This document shows positions 1 through 12,100 of a stretch of 64,000 nucleotides of DNA, piece after piece. The notes beneath the pieces were generated by a model. That model saw nothing but the letters and a program-made list of their open reading frames with translations, searched no databases and was not told the DNA's origin. The stretch lies in contig JABSSW010000064.1 of NCBI GenBank assembly GCA_018902385.1, positions 124,001 to 188,000 of the forward strand. Reading direction: 5' to 3'. Numbering within the stretch: position 1 is the stretch's first letter; every line of letters begins with the position of its first letter. The DNA is from Physcia stellaris (taxonomy: Eukaryota > Ascomycota > Lecanoromycetes > Caliciales > Physciaceae). Both the position numbers and the translations under genes were made by a program.

Positions 1-1030
1 TGGGGCTTTGATCTTGTTGGGTGGCGGCGCAGTACTTCTTTCGAATTCTCTTTTCAATGGTGAGAAGACTCCCGTCTCAATCTGCTGCGGTGTATGACTT
101 ACATATCTAGTGGACGGTGGACATCGGGCGATCAAGGTGCGTCGTTAGATGAGCCTCTAAATCAGCAAGTGGCAGCTCAAATCCTCTATAGTACACAAGA
201 ATAGGTGGAGTGGGTAAAGAGATATACAGCGAAGGTATGTAAATTGTATATGAGCGATGCTTGACTCCATAGCTAAAAAGAATGCAGGCACCCATTTCCG
301 AATTCCATGGTTCGAGACGCCAATAACTTACGACGTCCGTGCCAAACCTCGCAACGTTGCCTCTTTGACCGGTACGAAAGATCTACAAATGGTCAACATA
401 ACCTGCCGTGTTCTCTCACGTCCCCGCGTTGAATCCCTTCCCCAAATATTTCGCACCCTGGGGACGGACTATGACGAGCGGGTTCTTCCATCTATCGTCA
501 ACGAAGTATTGAAAAGCGTGGTAGCGCAATTCAATGCCAGTCAGCTCATCACACAGCGAGAGAACGTTGCAAGACTTGTGCGAGAAAACCTTTCAAGGAG
601 AGCAGCGAGATTCAACATCATGCTTGACGACGTATCACTCACCGTAAGTCCAAGAATTGATACACTCTTCGGCTTATTATGCTAATACCGGAATCAGCAC
701 CTTGCATTCTCACCCGAATTCACCGCAGCAGTCGAAGCCAAACAGGTCGCCCAACAAGAAGCCCAGCGCGCCGCGTTCGTGGTTGACAAAGCGCGACAAG
801 AGAAACAAGCCACCGTCGTGCGCGCACAGGGTGAGGCTCGCTCAGCTGAGCTCATTGGTGACGCTATCAAAAAGAGCAGGAGCTACGTTGACCTCAGGAG
901 GATCGAGAACGCGAGGAATATCGCGCAGTTGTTGCAAGAAGCTGGTGGAAAGAACAAGCTATACCTCGACGCGAACGGCTTAGGGCTGAACGTAACGGAG
1001 GCCTATGAGGAGAAGAAACCTCATTCATGA
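1..1030 (+). CDS. PHB2: Prohibitin-2 (5' truncated by window edge)
   Basis: Subunit of the ring-shaped prohibitin complex of the mitochondrial inner membrane, which supports protein quality control and cristae. The window opens inside the gene. Exons read as 1-59, 111-136, 192-234, 288-643 and 698-1030, all with GT...AG introns, giving 271 residues. The joined protein runs from a hydrophobic Gly-rich segment and [13 protein letters not shown] through [36 protein letters not shown] and the coiled-coil [13 protein letters not shown]-like stretch to the end [22 protein letters not shown] and GTKDLQMVN are diagnostic of PHB2 rather than PHB1. The two internal exons of 26 and 43 nt are unusually small. 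The N-terminal few dozen residues lie outside the window. It converges on the small Cys-rich gene that follows. Confidence 0.96.
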
Positions 1031-1520
1031 ATGAGCGTTTCAGACTGGCATATCTCGATGTTTTTATTCGGACTCTTTGACTCTCTCCACCAAAAATGTA
1101 TATTCTGCCAAGGGGCCCAGCACAGGCTCATTGTTGTACAAGATAGCAAACGTGATAGTAACAGGTCATTTGAAGCTTTCGGTCTTCCCCACAATCCCAT
1201 GTATGCTGCGACAAAGACTGTTATGGCATCACATGCTGCAGAGATATCACATCTTCGTGTTCCCTTCGCTCCCCTCTCTCACGCTGTCAATGCATGGCAC
1301 CCCACTGAGTCGCCCAAGCTGTTCTCTTGGCCCGTGTGACGCGCAACAGCTCCCGTTTCCTGCAAATGTCAGCCGTCTACTTTTTCCGCTATTCTCTCTT
1401 CTTTCAAGTACTCTTCTCCCTTCTCTTCTCGCCTCCCCTCGCCCTTTCCCCTTCCCCACTACCAAGATAATTTCTCGCCCCTCAATGAAATCTTCCTAAC
1501 AGGGCAACTCACCGTTGTAG
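1031..1520. other. Intergenic, convergent 3' ends
   Basis: Gap between the 3' ends of PHB2 and the small Cys-rich gene. It holds a C/T-rich tract around 1370-1465. No convincing coding sequence on either strand. Confidence 0.6.
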
Positions 1521-1962
1521 TCACCCATCCGCCTTCGGCCCCATGGGCGGATACTCCTTGCTCTCGAACTCAACCTTGGGCGTACATTCGCACCATTCAG
1601 TAACGGGATAGTGTTCCATTACCATAGGAATATGCTGGCCGCAACCAAACCACGTCGTCTTCTCTAAAAGGGAAAAACGGGGTTAGTCGGCACTGTGGAT
1701 TGCTTTTTAGGTTGAAGTTGAAGAAGGAAATACCAGTGGGAACAAAAGATATCAGAGGCTAAAAGAAAAGGAAGAGGAGAAGCGGAAAGCTCATAACATG
1801 CATACGATGTAGAACTATCATGATGCAGATTGGAACGACGACTGGGGGTGGGATCGTACGAGCTCAATCTTCCGTCGACACCTTTGGTTCCGATTACGAA
1901 GGCTGATGAAAACAATGCGTACGATACATACCGCATGTTGAACAAGTTGCTTTCTTACACAT
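1521..1962 (-). CDS. Small Cys-rich fungal protein, 57 residues
   Basis: Two exons, 1932-1962 and 1521-1663, with a 268-nt intron (donor GTATGT, acceptor TTTTAG). The start reads MCKKATCSTC and continues EKTTWFGCGQHIPMVM, then EWCECTPKVE and KEYPPMGPKADG. Seven Cys residues, two in a CxxC pair, plus His suggest a small zinc-binding fold. The pattern (Cys-rich start, TTWFGCG-H-P-VM, C-C-PKVE, YPPM) matches a family of short uncharacterised proteins I recall from many filamentous ascomycetes. Function is unknown. The intron is about five times longer than the others here, and both exons are too short to be found by ORF length, so this gene is easily missed. Confidence 0.75.
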
Positions 1963-2010
1963 CTTAGGCGTTCGTGGAAGGTCTTAGGAAGGGCTTGTAA
2001 CCAAATGAGG

Positions 2011-2036
2011 TGTCTTTAAGGTGTCTTTAAGCAAAA
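2011..2036. repeat. Short tandem repeat
   Basis: Two adjacent copies of the 12-mer AGGTGTCTTTAA in the spacer between the two minus-strand genes. No function inferred. Confidence 0.6.
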
Positions 2037-2215
2037 GTATGAGCTGTTTACGGAGAATTTACTCCACGATTTCGCACGAAGGACTGATTTATTACAGAGA
2101 TAGTGGCGATGATAGGTACTACCATACTCCGTATGAGGTCATCAAACGCGAAGCCAGTCTAACTTAAAACTTTAGAAGTACATCCTACACTTGCATTTGT
2201 CTATTTTTTTAAAGA

Positions 2216-3713
2216 TCAGTCCACGTCCATCTCATCAAGCCATTCCCCTCCGTGGTCCATTTTCAATGGCTTCGAGAGCGCAAGCCCAATGTTTCCAAAA
2301 ATCTTATCTCCAGGAGACCAGTCCCAAGCATTTCTCCTCGGCGAGGCAATGATTTCATCTTCTTGGTCGAGGTTAAAGTCGAATAGGGCGTTACCAGACG
2401 GCTCATCGAGCTCCGGGAAACCGTTTATGCAATCACTGTCGGACTTTCCGCCTTCTGGGGAAGTTTCAGGAGAGCCTTTGTCTAGATCAACAGCACGCTG
2501 CAGTGGCTCGTTGAACCAATGATCCTTAACATACAATCTTTCAGCATCGGTGTCCTCCATATCGATGTTATCTGCTAGTTCGTCCTCGGCCCAAGTATGC
2601 TGCCCGATGCCCTGGCTACCGTCGAATGACTTCATAAGTTTCTCTAGGTAGGCTGAGAGACGGGAAGCAGGTCGAATGACCTTGCTACTAGCAGCTTCAG
2701 TCAGAGAAGTCGATGTGTGACCACCTTCCTCTTCAATAGGTGAAAGTGGTGTTGCTGATTTTGCACTTCCCTGCTCTGTCGATTTCGTCAGTTTCCTGAG
2801 TGTTGAATTTGTGCTTTTCCGGCCATCTAAAGTCGTTTCAACGCGATCAGATTTGAACTCTGGCTTAGCCTGCCTAGAAAAACCACATCAGATCCAGAGC
2901 CTTCAAGTTCCGATGGAGCTGAGGTAGTTGAATGGATTGGCGCACTTGAGAGAGGGTTGGGATGATCGGTACGAATTGTGAAGGACACTGAAGGCTCTGG
3001 GCAATCTCCACATTGCCCATACAGTGGAAGACCCAAGATTGACTCGAAGGTGGGAGTTGACCCAATTTCTGCAAGCTCCGGCAGAGTGGCTTCAAGATCT
3101 TCACGAAGTCTTTCAGCGCGAGACTCAGGGCTCCAACGACACTCACTGGGGAACACGCAATCATCTTCAATCTTTTCGTGCTGGTGAAGCCTCTGGCGAT
3201 ACATGCGTCGTTTCCATGTGGAGTATGCTCTCCAGCCCGCGTAGTCAAACTCGCTAGAGCATGGTCTCGAATGTTTCACTCTTCCCGTTCGGCGACTGAC
3301 TTCTCTGCTGCCCGAGCAGAGATAGTGACCATCATGAAGACATCGGCGTGTGGCGCCCCTGAATAAATTCCGAAGTCAGCATTAACTTCCAAGGGAACTT
3401 CTCACAAATTGAGACTGGTCGTAAGTGTACGGAAGAGGGAACTAAGCTCCAAAATTACTCACAAAGGGAAGCGCGAGTGACATTGATGACATTTCCACTT
3501 CCAGGCATCAGGTCTCGCTGGCAGAGAATCCGACGGAAATGACATTGAAGAAGTTTTTGAAGCCGCCGGTGAAATCGGCCGGTCTCGGGTCAATGATGAG
3601 GGACGAGGCCTTAGGCCAAATGGCGAGATAGGACTTGCTGGTGAAGCTGGCCCTGACGCATATTGAAGATTGGATGGCTGCAATGGAGCAAATGTCAAAC
3701 TTCGAGATACCAT
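2216..3713 (-). CDS. Zinc-ribbon-type fungal protein (one apparent frameshift)
   Basis: Exons 3463-3713 and 2216-3358, intron 3359-3462. The N-terminal 70 residues are low-complexity (Ser/Pro-rich). A zinc-ribbon-like core follows: WKWKCHQCHSRFPLGATRRC, then DGHYLCSG, then CSSEFDYAGW and WKRRMYRQRL. The remainder is acidic and disordered, ending in GGEWLDEMDVD. The CxxC...C...C arrangement followed by C-SEFDY-GW is a conserved uncharacterised ascomycete family. The frame breaks around a run of five A on the plus strand (2878-2882); one more base there joins SGSDVVF to SRQAKPEFKSD and gives 464 residues. No intron with good sites explains the break. The start at 3713 is the Met just upstream of the Ser/Pro region; an upstream exon cannot be excluded. 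No enzyme motif seen. Confidence 0.7.
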
Positions 3714-4988
3714 TCTTGTGACGTTCGACCATGCGAGACGGGTCTTCGTCTTTCCAAATGCTGTCAGAGAAAGCGGCTGAATGCTTATGCTAGAGGAATT
3801 ATCGAATGGCAGGTGATCCAAGCGAATGACAGGAGTACGAGCAGGGCAGAAGACCGGCTTCTTTTGGTGTATCAATACTTGGACATTAAGCACCATACAC
3901 GATATGAAGAGATGCTTGTTCTGTAGCAACCAAGCTGAAGTGGGGGAAAACGACTCAAAGAGAATACGCTGCCTTTGATGTCCTTGGGGGACACGCAATG
4001 ATTGATGTTCTTTGTAGTAAAAGGGGTGAAGTTTCAAAGGCTTCAACGGGTTCTTTGTTCTGGTGACTTGGCCACGACTACATCGGAACAAGTGTGAATG
4101 GCCGGTCATAGTTTATCGAACCACACTGTACAATGACGATGAATACCGACTCCAGTTATTGTACAGCTTGGTCCGCATTCTACGAAACGAAGTAGCGTAT
4201 TCGGATTGGGTCTATGTCAATTTGAACATTACGCGCAACAAGGCGACGCAGTCTGCACTCTTGGAAGTCTGGATTAAAGTAATATTGCCTAAGAATTCGA
4301 GTTTAATTTTCATTATTGGACTGGAAAGGCTGATACTTATTTTCTAGTTTTGTGTGTACATGTACCGGTACCTTAGAGAAAAGCACAGCCCCAATTAAAA
4401 CAAGTTTAGTCCAGCAAGAAAAGAGGATCAATAGTGCAATGGCAGGAAGCCGAAAGCGACGCTAATTGGAGTGTACGTTGTATATCTGGGGTAGGGGGTC
4501 TGCATTATATGACTATTTTGGAGGCCTGCAGGCCTAATGCCAAGTCTGTGGACGGTTTACATAAGCACACTCTGATTGGCTCGTTTGTCTTCTAACCTAC
4601 CCGAGCTATCTTACTAGTAGTCAAGCCTAGTCTCACGTGAGAGAGTTGATCTCACCTTAAAGCTCGGCAATCTTTCCTCCCGTCCCGTCCCGTTCCCCGC
4701 CTTATCGTCATCGGCATCAGAATGATCAGATGGAGTCGATGATACAGTATACTACTGTACCTTAAGGTATGATGGTCACCTCTCTTTCCCAAAGAAGCAA
4801 TCTGTCGTGTGATGTCATCTTCGACCATCAATATTAAGACATGGCCTTCTTCCGAGAATCCCAATTGCCTTCTACATCCTCCTTTGTTCATCTACTTCTA
4901 CACCCCGCCTTGTTAGCCAGTCGTGCACACCCAGCAGTTTCTCCACTATACTCGCTGTTACCTGGATTTGACATCGACAACCAACATA
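3714..4988. other. Divergent intergenic region
   Basis: Lies between the 5' ends of the minus-strand zinc-ribbon gene and the plus-strand GPI-protein gene, so it should carry both promoters. It contains the palindrome TACCTTAAGGTA at 4758-4769 and an ATTGG (inverted CCAAT) near 4574. No convincing coding sequence. Confidence 0.55.
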
Positions 4989-5717
4989 ATGCTTCTCGCT
5001 AATCCGACGGTCCTGCTTTCGTTGCTTGCCCTATCCGTAGAGGCAAATGTGGGGGTAAATTATCTATCTCAAACGATGTCATAACATCAGCTTATCATAC
5101 ATAGCTCAAAGCCCGACAAGGTGGTGTAGGCGGTGCTTCCGCGCTGGATACGGGGGCTATCGGTAGGGCTCTTCGGACCATTCCCCCCTTGTCCATTCTT
5201 CTCTATTTAGAGTTACAAGATATGCCGTCGCCGGAGTGATCCACCCCAAGATACATGTCTCGTAGCCCAAAACTTACCCGAGAACGGCGATGCTGACCCG
5301 GAATTGCCACCAGCCGCCCCTTCTGCCGCCGCCAATATTGGTGGCAGCATCTACTCAAGTGCAACCAGCGGAGCTGGTAGCCTTTCGTCCGATGCCGCCG
5401 CGGCAGGTAGCAGTGCCATGTCCGCTGGGATGTCGGCTTCCATGTCTGGTATGTCGGCTATGTCTACGGCTGCCAGCGCAGCCTCTGGCTCAGCCATGGC
5501 ATCCGGCACCGCCGCTTCAACGAGTGGTAGTGGTAATGGTGGTGGAGGACAAGGCACCGGTGGCGGCGCTGGAGGAGCGATCCCCAATGGTAACGCCGGC
5601 AGTGCTGCTACTGTGGCAACTTCAAAAAGCGACAGCGGAGTTATGCCAACCGGTGCTGCCAGAGCATGGGGTGTGGGTGTCGGCGTCGCTGGCCTTGTTG
5701 GAGGACTCGTCCTCTAG
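4989..5717 (+). CDS. Ser/Ala/Gly-rich GPI-type cell-surface protein
   Basis: Exons 4989-5054, 5105-5162 and 5266-5717 give 191 residues. The N-terminus MLLANPTVLLSLLALSVEA is a signal peptide. The mature part starts with LKARQGGVGGASALDTG, where the KARQ may be a Kex2-like processing site. A long low-complexity region of Ser, Ala, Gly and Met follows (SSAMSAGMSASMSGMSAMS and Gly runs), with no catalytic motif. The C-terminus, TGAARAWGVGVGVAGLVGGL, is a hydrophobic tail typical of a GPI-attachment signal. It is probably a wall or plasma-membrane anchored structural protein. Met repeats inside the Ser/Ala tract are uncommon. The third exon's acceptor was chosen because it is the only one keeping frame with exon 2. 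Confidence 0.72.
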
Positions 5718-5936
5718 ATTACAGAAATGCACCATTGCGAGTATTGTTCGATGCTTCTCAGTATGTATGGTTATAATGTGGCTGGGCATGGTTGATCAAA
5801 CGCTGAATAGCATGAACTTTATGGAGCTGTTAATTGATCCAACCCTTGGGAGATGCAACGTGCAGCTCGGTTCAGCGTGAAGAGTATATAGACCATGTGG
5901 AGCTGATTTCGGTAGTGACCCTCCATTCATTCATTC

Positions 5937-7574
5937 CTATTTCATTCCTTCAACGTTCCTGATACCAGCCAGATTGCCTTGTTTGACCCTTTTGATTGTC
6001 AAAGCGGCAATGAGCGCAGCACCAACGCCTGATCCATCCTCGGCGGGGAGAATGACAACTTTATCCTTTGTCCCTTTCGGCCAATCCAGCATCTCCCTTA
6101 ACGCTAGCGCACCTCGAGCCTTGAAGTGAGGGTATTTATTAAAAACACTTCCATCTGCGCCAACATGGCAAGTCTCTATGTTTTTCTTCTTACAGATGGC
6201 CGCGACGCCACAAGCTGATAACCTTGCTGCTCTCGTGCCAATGAGTTCTGCGAGCCGGCGACACAATTCGAGTTCGGGTTTATTGGCTTTGACGCCAAGC
6301 ACGCGATGCATCAGATCACCGGTTTCAGATAGATTCTCGAAGGGATCCTCTTCGATCATTGATAGAAATGACGCATCCAGCGTATATGCTTTCCTCAATT
6401 TACTGATGTCTTGATTTTCAAATACTTGACAATTTTTGTTATCGTGTAGATCTACTAGCACGAGCCGAAAGAGTTCGCCAAGGTAAAGACCTGCAATCAT
6501 CTTCTCGAATGATTGCTGACCAGGGCGAGGAGAATCGTTGTCGATGATCACGTCGTAAGGTGTTCGAGGTAAGACAATATGTTCATTGTCAAAGGCGCCG
6601 TACTCGCAATTGATCGCGATAGGCATGTCAGGGGGCAGATTGTAGTGCGCGATCTTAGGGACAGATCCACAATTCTCCATGTAAGCCGCATTGCAGCCTG
6701 TGCCGAAAATGCAACCAATTTGCATTCTGTCGTCTGTGTAGTGCGAGGCGATCAAGGTACCAGTAGTGTCATTGATGAGTGCACCAAGTTTGATGGGCAA
6801 TTTGCGCCTCTTAAGCGCATTTTCGAATAACTCTGCAACATCTTTGCCTTCAACGCCCGAGATGTCAAAGCCTTTTGTCCACCGCTGCAGTATACCGTGG
6901 TCAATGTACTCCTGAGTTGCTGGGTATGAAAACGTAAAACCAAGCGGTATGTGTTCTTTCATGTCTTCAAGTTCTTCGACCTCGTGATGATATTCGATGA
7001 ACTGCTGGATACAGTCGGCTATGTATTCCCAAAGTTCATCGGAACTACCAGTCTTCAGTTCTTCGGGCATTTTGTATTTCGACTGTATTATCTCGAATTC
7101 GCCCTTCTCTTCCGGAAGGATGATCTCACAAACTCGAAGGTTCGTGCCGCCCATATCTAATGCGAGGAACGTTCCCTGCTCATGGCCATCAGGGTAATCC
7201 ATGACCCAGGTCGGATTCATAGGCTACAATGAAGCACTTAGTATCGTCCTAACAACCGCATGAAATTTATATGACTAACAATGCTACCGCCTTCTTTGCT
7301 AAGCCCTTGACAAGCATTAGCAGCCGGGCTCCTCACATGTCAGGACAAGCAGGACGTACCCTTTTCCAGCTCTTTCACGAAATGATTCATCACCTCTTTC
7401 AGCTTCGCAGCGTCGACCGTGAAAAGGCGTTCTAATTCTTTAATCTGCTCGAGGAGGTCTTTTGGCACATCGGCCATCGACCCTATCACGTCGGCGTCAG
7501 TAAAAGTTCTCTGCTGTTCTCTGACATGGCTTACCCCTCCGAGACGGCTGTCTCCTTGGTCCAAAAGCCGGCAT
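5937..7574 (-). CDS. Hexokinase
   Basis: Phosphorylates glucose and fructose with ATP in the first step of glycolysis; cytosolic and, in fungi, often a sugar sensor. Four exons: 7535-7574, 7360-7482, 7280-7305 (26 nt) and 5937-7223, giving 491 residues, the normal fungal size. The start MPAFGPRRQPSRRGSMADV matches the conserved Pro/Arg-rich start of filamentous-fungal hexokinases; the second Met (7477) is a possible shorter start. Family signatures seen: FLALDMGGTNLRVCE (phosphate-binding), LGFTFSYPATQ (sugar binding), GALINDTTGTLIASHY, GCIFGTGCNAAYMEN, and ILPAEDGSGVGAALIAA near the C-terminus. GLSKEGGSIPMNPTWVMDYP supports true hexokinase; glucokinase cannot be fully excluded. Upstream, a poly(T) tract and a CCCCACC motif could be promoter elements. 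Confidence 0.95.
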
Positions 7575-9193
7575 CTTCGCGTTATTTCAATAAGGACGCT
7601 GATAATGTGCACAAAGTCTAGGTTAGGCCGTGCCCTTTTTTTTCTTTTTTTTTTTTTTTTTGGGTGTGGAAGGGGTTATGGAGCTTCAGGATCTATTGAC
7701 CGAGCTTCTGTGAGATACGGGACTGGATGCGGCCGGGCAGAGAACTTTGTCACTTAGGACGTAGACTTTGCCAGCCTCGAATGGCGTTTGAGGTCGGTTC
7801 TTCTCTATCCAAACCGATGGTTTGCGTGCCAAGAATTTGGTATGACTGCGCTGCTGGTAATAGAGAGGAATGACTGGTAAATCTGATGGGTGAATTGAGA
7901 CACCTGGACTAGATTCTGCTGCGCAATAACAGATCTGGCAATTGATACACGTAAGCTAAAAAGTCAGTGGTAGGTAAGGTAAATGCCTGGTGTTTTCGAG
8001 TGTGCAGCCCCACCCGAGGGACACCTCGGACGGTCACTGCACAGATAGGCTTTCGGCCCAGTTGTCCGCCTCGGCGCCTAAAGTTGGCTCGATTGGGAAA
8101 CCATCACTGGCGTGGAGATTGTCTACGTGCATACACTGGGTGCTTGTCGCAGGATACAACCTACAACCGATGAACGCCTGCAAAATTCATTATTGGTATC
8201 ACCAACAGATCTGCCTTCGGCTCAGGCCAGTTGCAATAGCATGCCGCGTAGCTTCATGAGATCCACCAGGCCATGAGTGAAGCAAGCGCCCTTGCTTTGT
8301 TTCCCATTGATGCAGTGTGAGATAGATCGAGCTCGAAATTGCTAGTCAAACGAAGAGAGCAGACAGAGCGAGACTAGCCGAGAGAGAAGACAGAGAGTTT
8401 ATGCGTGGTAAAACGGAAAAAGAGAGCAACCTAATGTGATCTTGATTATCTCGGTAGGAAAGTGCCAGGCAAGCGGCAGGTAATATCTAAACATTCGAGC
8501 CTGTGACCTAGTGAACAAATGCGCTACAATAATGTTGTATAAGGGAAGGATTCTGACGATTGCTACTAACGCTCCTACATCGAATCAGACTTTCCATATC
8601 TCTATGAATCTGTCGGAGATGATGCCGGTCTTGGGTAGATGTTTGGAAGTTGGAAACCGAAGCAGTTGATCGCATTGTGACGGCGTTAATATGTAAAACA
8701 TTGTTCGAAATAGAACAAAGGACTCCAGTGTCGAAAGTCAATGAGATTGATCGTAGGCTGAGATCCCATTGGAGAAGGGAGCCGCTTTTTAAGCGAGCTA
8801 CGAGTACGTACAGTGGTACCGGCGCGTCTTGACGTGTGTACCCAAATCCCTGTCTTCAAATTGATCCCTTTATTGATTCTCCCGATTGTGCAAACACAAA
8901 GAAACTCTTCACGGCTGAAGTGATGAAGCCTTTGTCTTGCCTTTCCTACTCCTCCATCCTCACCTATCAACAATGACCTTCTTTTACTCTACGCCCTCAA
9001 CTCTCACCCATCCCTCCGTTCGACGTTACACTATGATCCACTGACGACTCAGGTAGTCGTGACAAAGTCCTAGGAGTCCTAGTTACCTCTTTTACGACTG
9101 CTCTCCATCGAGCATCCAACCTCACCACCAAGTCATAATTCGGTAGAGCTTCGAGCTCGCCAGCTGCAGAAAGCCCCGGAGGCTATCTCAGGA
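7575..9193. other. Divergent intergenic region, hexokinase / channel
   Basis: About 1.6 kb upstream of both flanking genes. It contains a T-rich tract (7636-7661), a CCCCACCC motif near 8008-8015 whose reverse strand fits the SYGGRG consensus of the CreA/Mig1 glucose repressor, and a GA-rich stretch around 8345-8400. No reading frame with convincing coding character. Confidence 0.5.
7636..7661. repeat. Poly(T) tract
   Basis: 26 bases, all T except a single C at 7644. It sits 62 bp upstream of the hexokinase start, where poly(dA:dT) tracts commonly exclude nucleosomes. Confidence 0.9.
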
Positions 9194-12100
9194 ATGTCCG
9201 CCTCTGAGAGCGCAAGTGCAAGTGCAAGCACTGCTACTTCAGGTCTTGCGGTACTTGACAATGGTGCCGGGAAAGGGCAGGCCTCTCAGGGAATCTCTCT
9301 TTCTACTTTCCTTGCATCACTCGCTGGAGGCCTGGCAATATTTGGCATCGAATTTCTTCTCTTCTTGGTCCTAAAGGGCAAATTCTCTCGAATATAGTGA
9401 GTCTTTATACTTCCATTGGCAACGAAGTCTAGTATTGACCACCAATATAGTCAACCTCGAACATATCTCGTCCCGGAAAAAGAGCGTACTAAGGCGCCCC
9501 CTAGCGGCCTTTGGCAATGGGTTCTACCCGTGTTTAAGACATCCAACTCCGACTTCATACAGAAATGCGGGCTGGATGCCTACTTCTTCCTCAGATACTT
9601 GCGTACCCTGTTGAAGATCTTTATACCGCTAGCACTGGTCATCCTACCTATTCTATTGCCTATGAACGCTGTTCGTGGCAGGGGCGACCACTTCGCTACC
9701 GGGATTTACTCTAATAGCACAGCTTATTCAAATGTCTCGGGGCTAGATCAGCTTGCGTGGGGTAACATTCACCCGAACAAGAACCATCGCTATTGGGGCC
9801 ATCTGGTTTTGGCTGTCTTTGTCATTGTTTACACCTGTTTCGTGTTTTTTGATGAGCTACGGGGCTATATACGCTTACGACAAGCCTACCTCACCTCGCC
9901 TCAGCACCGACTTCGCGCTTCAGCAACCACTGTTCTCGTCACAGCCATACCAAGGAAATGGTGCACCTTCGAAGCGTTGAACGGACTTTATGACGTGTTC
10001 CCTGGTGGTATACGAAACATCTGGATCAATCGCGATTTTGACGAGCTCAATGAAAAAGTCAAGCGTCGAGACAAGCTCGCTCGTGCGCTAGAAGGAGCGG
10101 AGACCACTCTCATCAAGAATGCGAAGAAGGCTCATCTCAAGAAATTGAAGAAAGAGGCCAAAAAAGCCGGGAGTAAAGAGACGAAAGAGAACGCTATCAG
10201 GCAGGAAAAGCTTGCCGAGGAGAAAGGTACAGCCATTGCAGATACTGGTGGTATTAGCGCCGGAAACCCCCATCAAGTTCGGCATACCATAGACGAAGCA
10301 CTTGACCTCTCCTCGGGTGAAACCTCACGGGAGCAGTCACCCGCTAGGACTCACGAGAAACCACTGGTACCAATCGCTGTCGTTGGGGAGGGGCTGGAAG
10401 CCGTCGGACACGGTCTTGGCACTATTGGCAAGACAGTCTTCGGAGGTTTCAAGAAGGTCGGCAAAGACGTCGACAATAGGTTGGAGACTACTGGAGGCTT
10501 CGTAGCTGACACTTCTAACCCTGATCTGACGAAAGCCAAAAACTCTAGGCTCTCGGGTTCCTCGGGCGTACAGTTGGATCATCATCAGAGCGCAGCAGTC
10601 GACGCCAGTGCCCACAAAGAAGAGGTGCATCTACACCCATCAAGATGGGAAGATCAAACCAGTATTACTCGTGGCAAGTCTGACGAGACTATTCGCCCAG
10701 AAGGCTCAGAAGGTAAGCAGTACCTCCGAACCCCCGTCAACCGTTGTTTACTTTGTCACTTACCGTTGCCCCCAGGTTATGACGGTGCTCGTGACGAAGC
10801 TCGCATGATCCAAGCAGGCATAGAGCTTCGTGACAACCCCCAGCAGTTGGGCAAAGCCAAGAGTACCAACTCTAGGCGCAAATTCTGGAAACCTAACCAG
10901 AACGTTCCTTTCGGTATCCCTAGCCCAAGACCGCACGGTTACGAGGAGGATGAATTTCCGCTCAACAGACCAAGTCCAATAATACCAGGGGCGAACCCGC
11001 AGGCTACAGTCAACGGTCAAGAGCCCTTCACAAAATCAACATCCAACGAGGCTATAAACAAAAAGCTACATATTCCAATCGTAGGGAGTTTCATGGAGAA
11101 GACAAGCAATGAGATCAAGCGTGACGACTACCCCAACGCCGTGAACGAAGACTATGACCCTAATTCCGGTGCACCAGTGTGGAAGGAGTACCTCAAGGAG
11201 AAGGAGCGTGAGACCATGAGATTGCCTATTTTTGGGTGGGAGTGGATGCCTTCATTACCGATAATCGGTAGAAAGGTAGATACTATCGACTACTGTCGCA
11301 AGGAATTGGCCCGCCTGAATCTTGAGATTGAAGAAGATCAGAAAGATCCAGAGAAATTTCCGTTGATGAACTCAGCCTTTATACAATTCAACCACCAAGT
11401 AGCTGCACACATGGCCTGTCAAGCCGTCAGTCATCACACTCCGAATCAGATGGCCCCAAGAGTTGTTGAGATATCGCCCGACAATGTGCTTTGGGACAAC
11501 ATGTCGATCAAGTGGTGGGAAACCTACATTCGCACGGGTCTAGTGATCATCGCGATCTGTGCCCTTGTTATTGGATGGGCGTTTCCAGTGACCTTCACTG
11601 GCCTTCTGTCACAAGTCAATTACTTAACAAGAACCTTTAAATGGCTTGCATGGTTAGGTCGTGCGCCTCAATGGGTACTCTCCATCATCCAAGGTATTCT
11701 TCCTCAAGCGCTTTTGGCTGGGCTACTAGCCCTATTGCCAGTCATACTACGACTCCTTGCCAGAACTCAAGGCGAACATACCGGCATGGCAGTGGAGCTC
11801 TCTGTGCAGATGTACTACTTCGCTTTCCTGTTTGTGCAGGTCTTCCTTGTTGTTTCCATTTCATCGGGGATTTCTACCGTCATCAAGAAGATCTCGGACT
11901 CTCCCAGCAACATACCTTCAATTTTGGCTACCAATCTTCCAAAGGCCACCAACTACTTCTTCTCTTACCTCCTGCTGCAAGCTTTGTCTGTCAGCGCCGG
12001 TGCTCTCGTCCAAGTGGGAGGCCTCTTCAAGTGGTTCGTTCTGTCACCATTACTTGATAATACCCCAAGGCAGAAATGGACGAGGCAGACAAAACTACCC

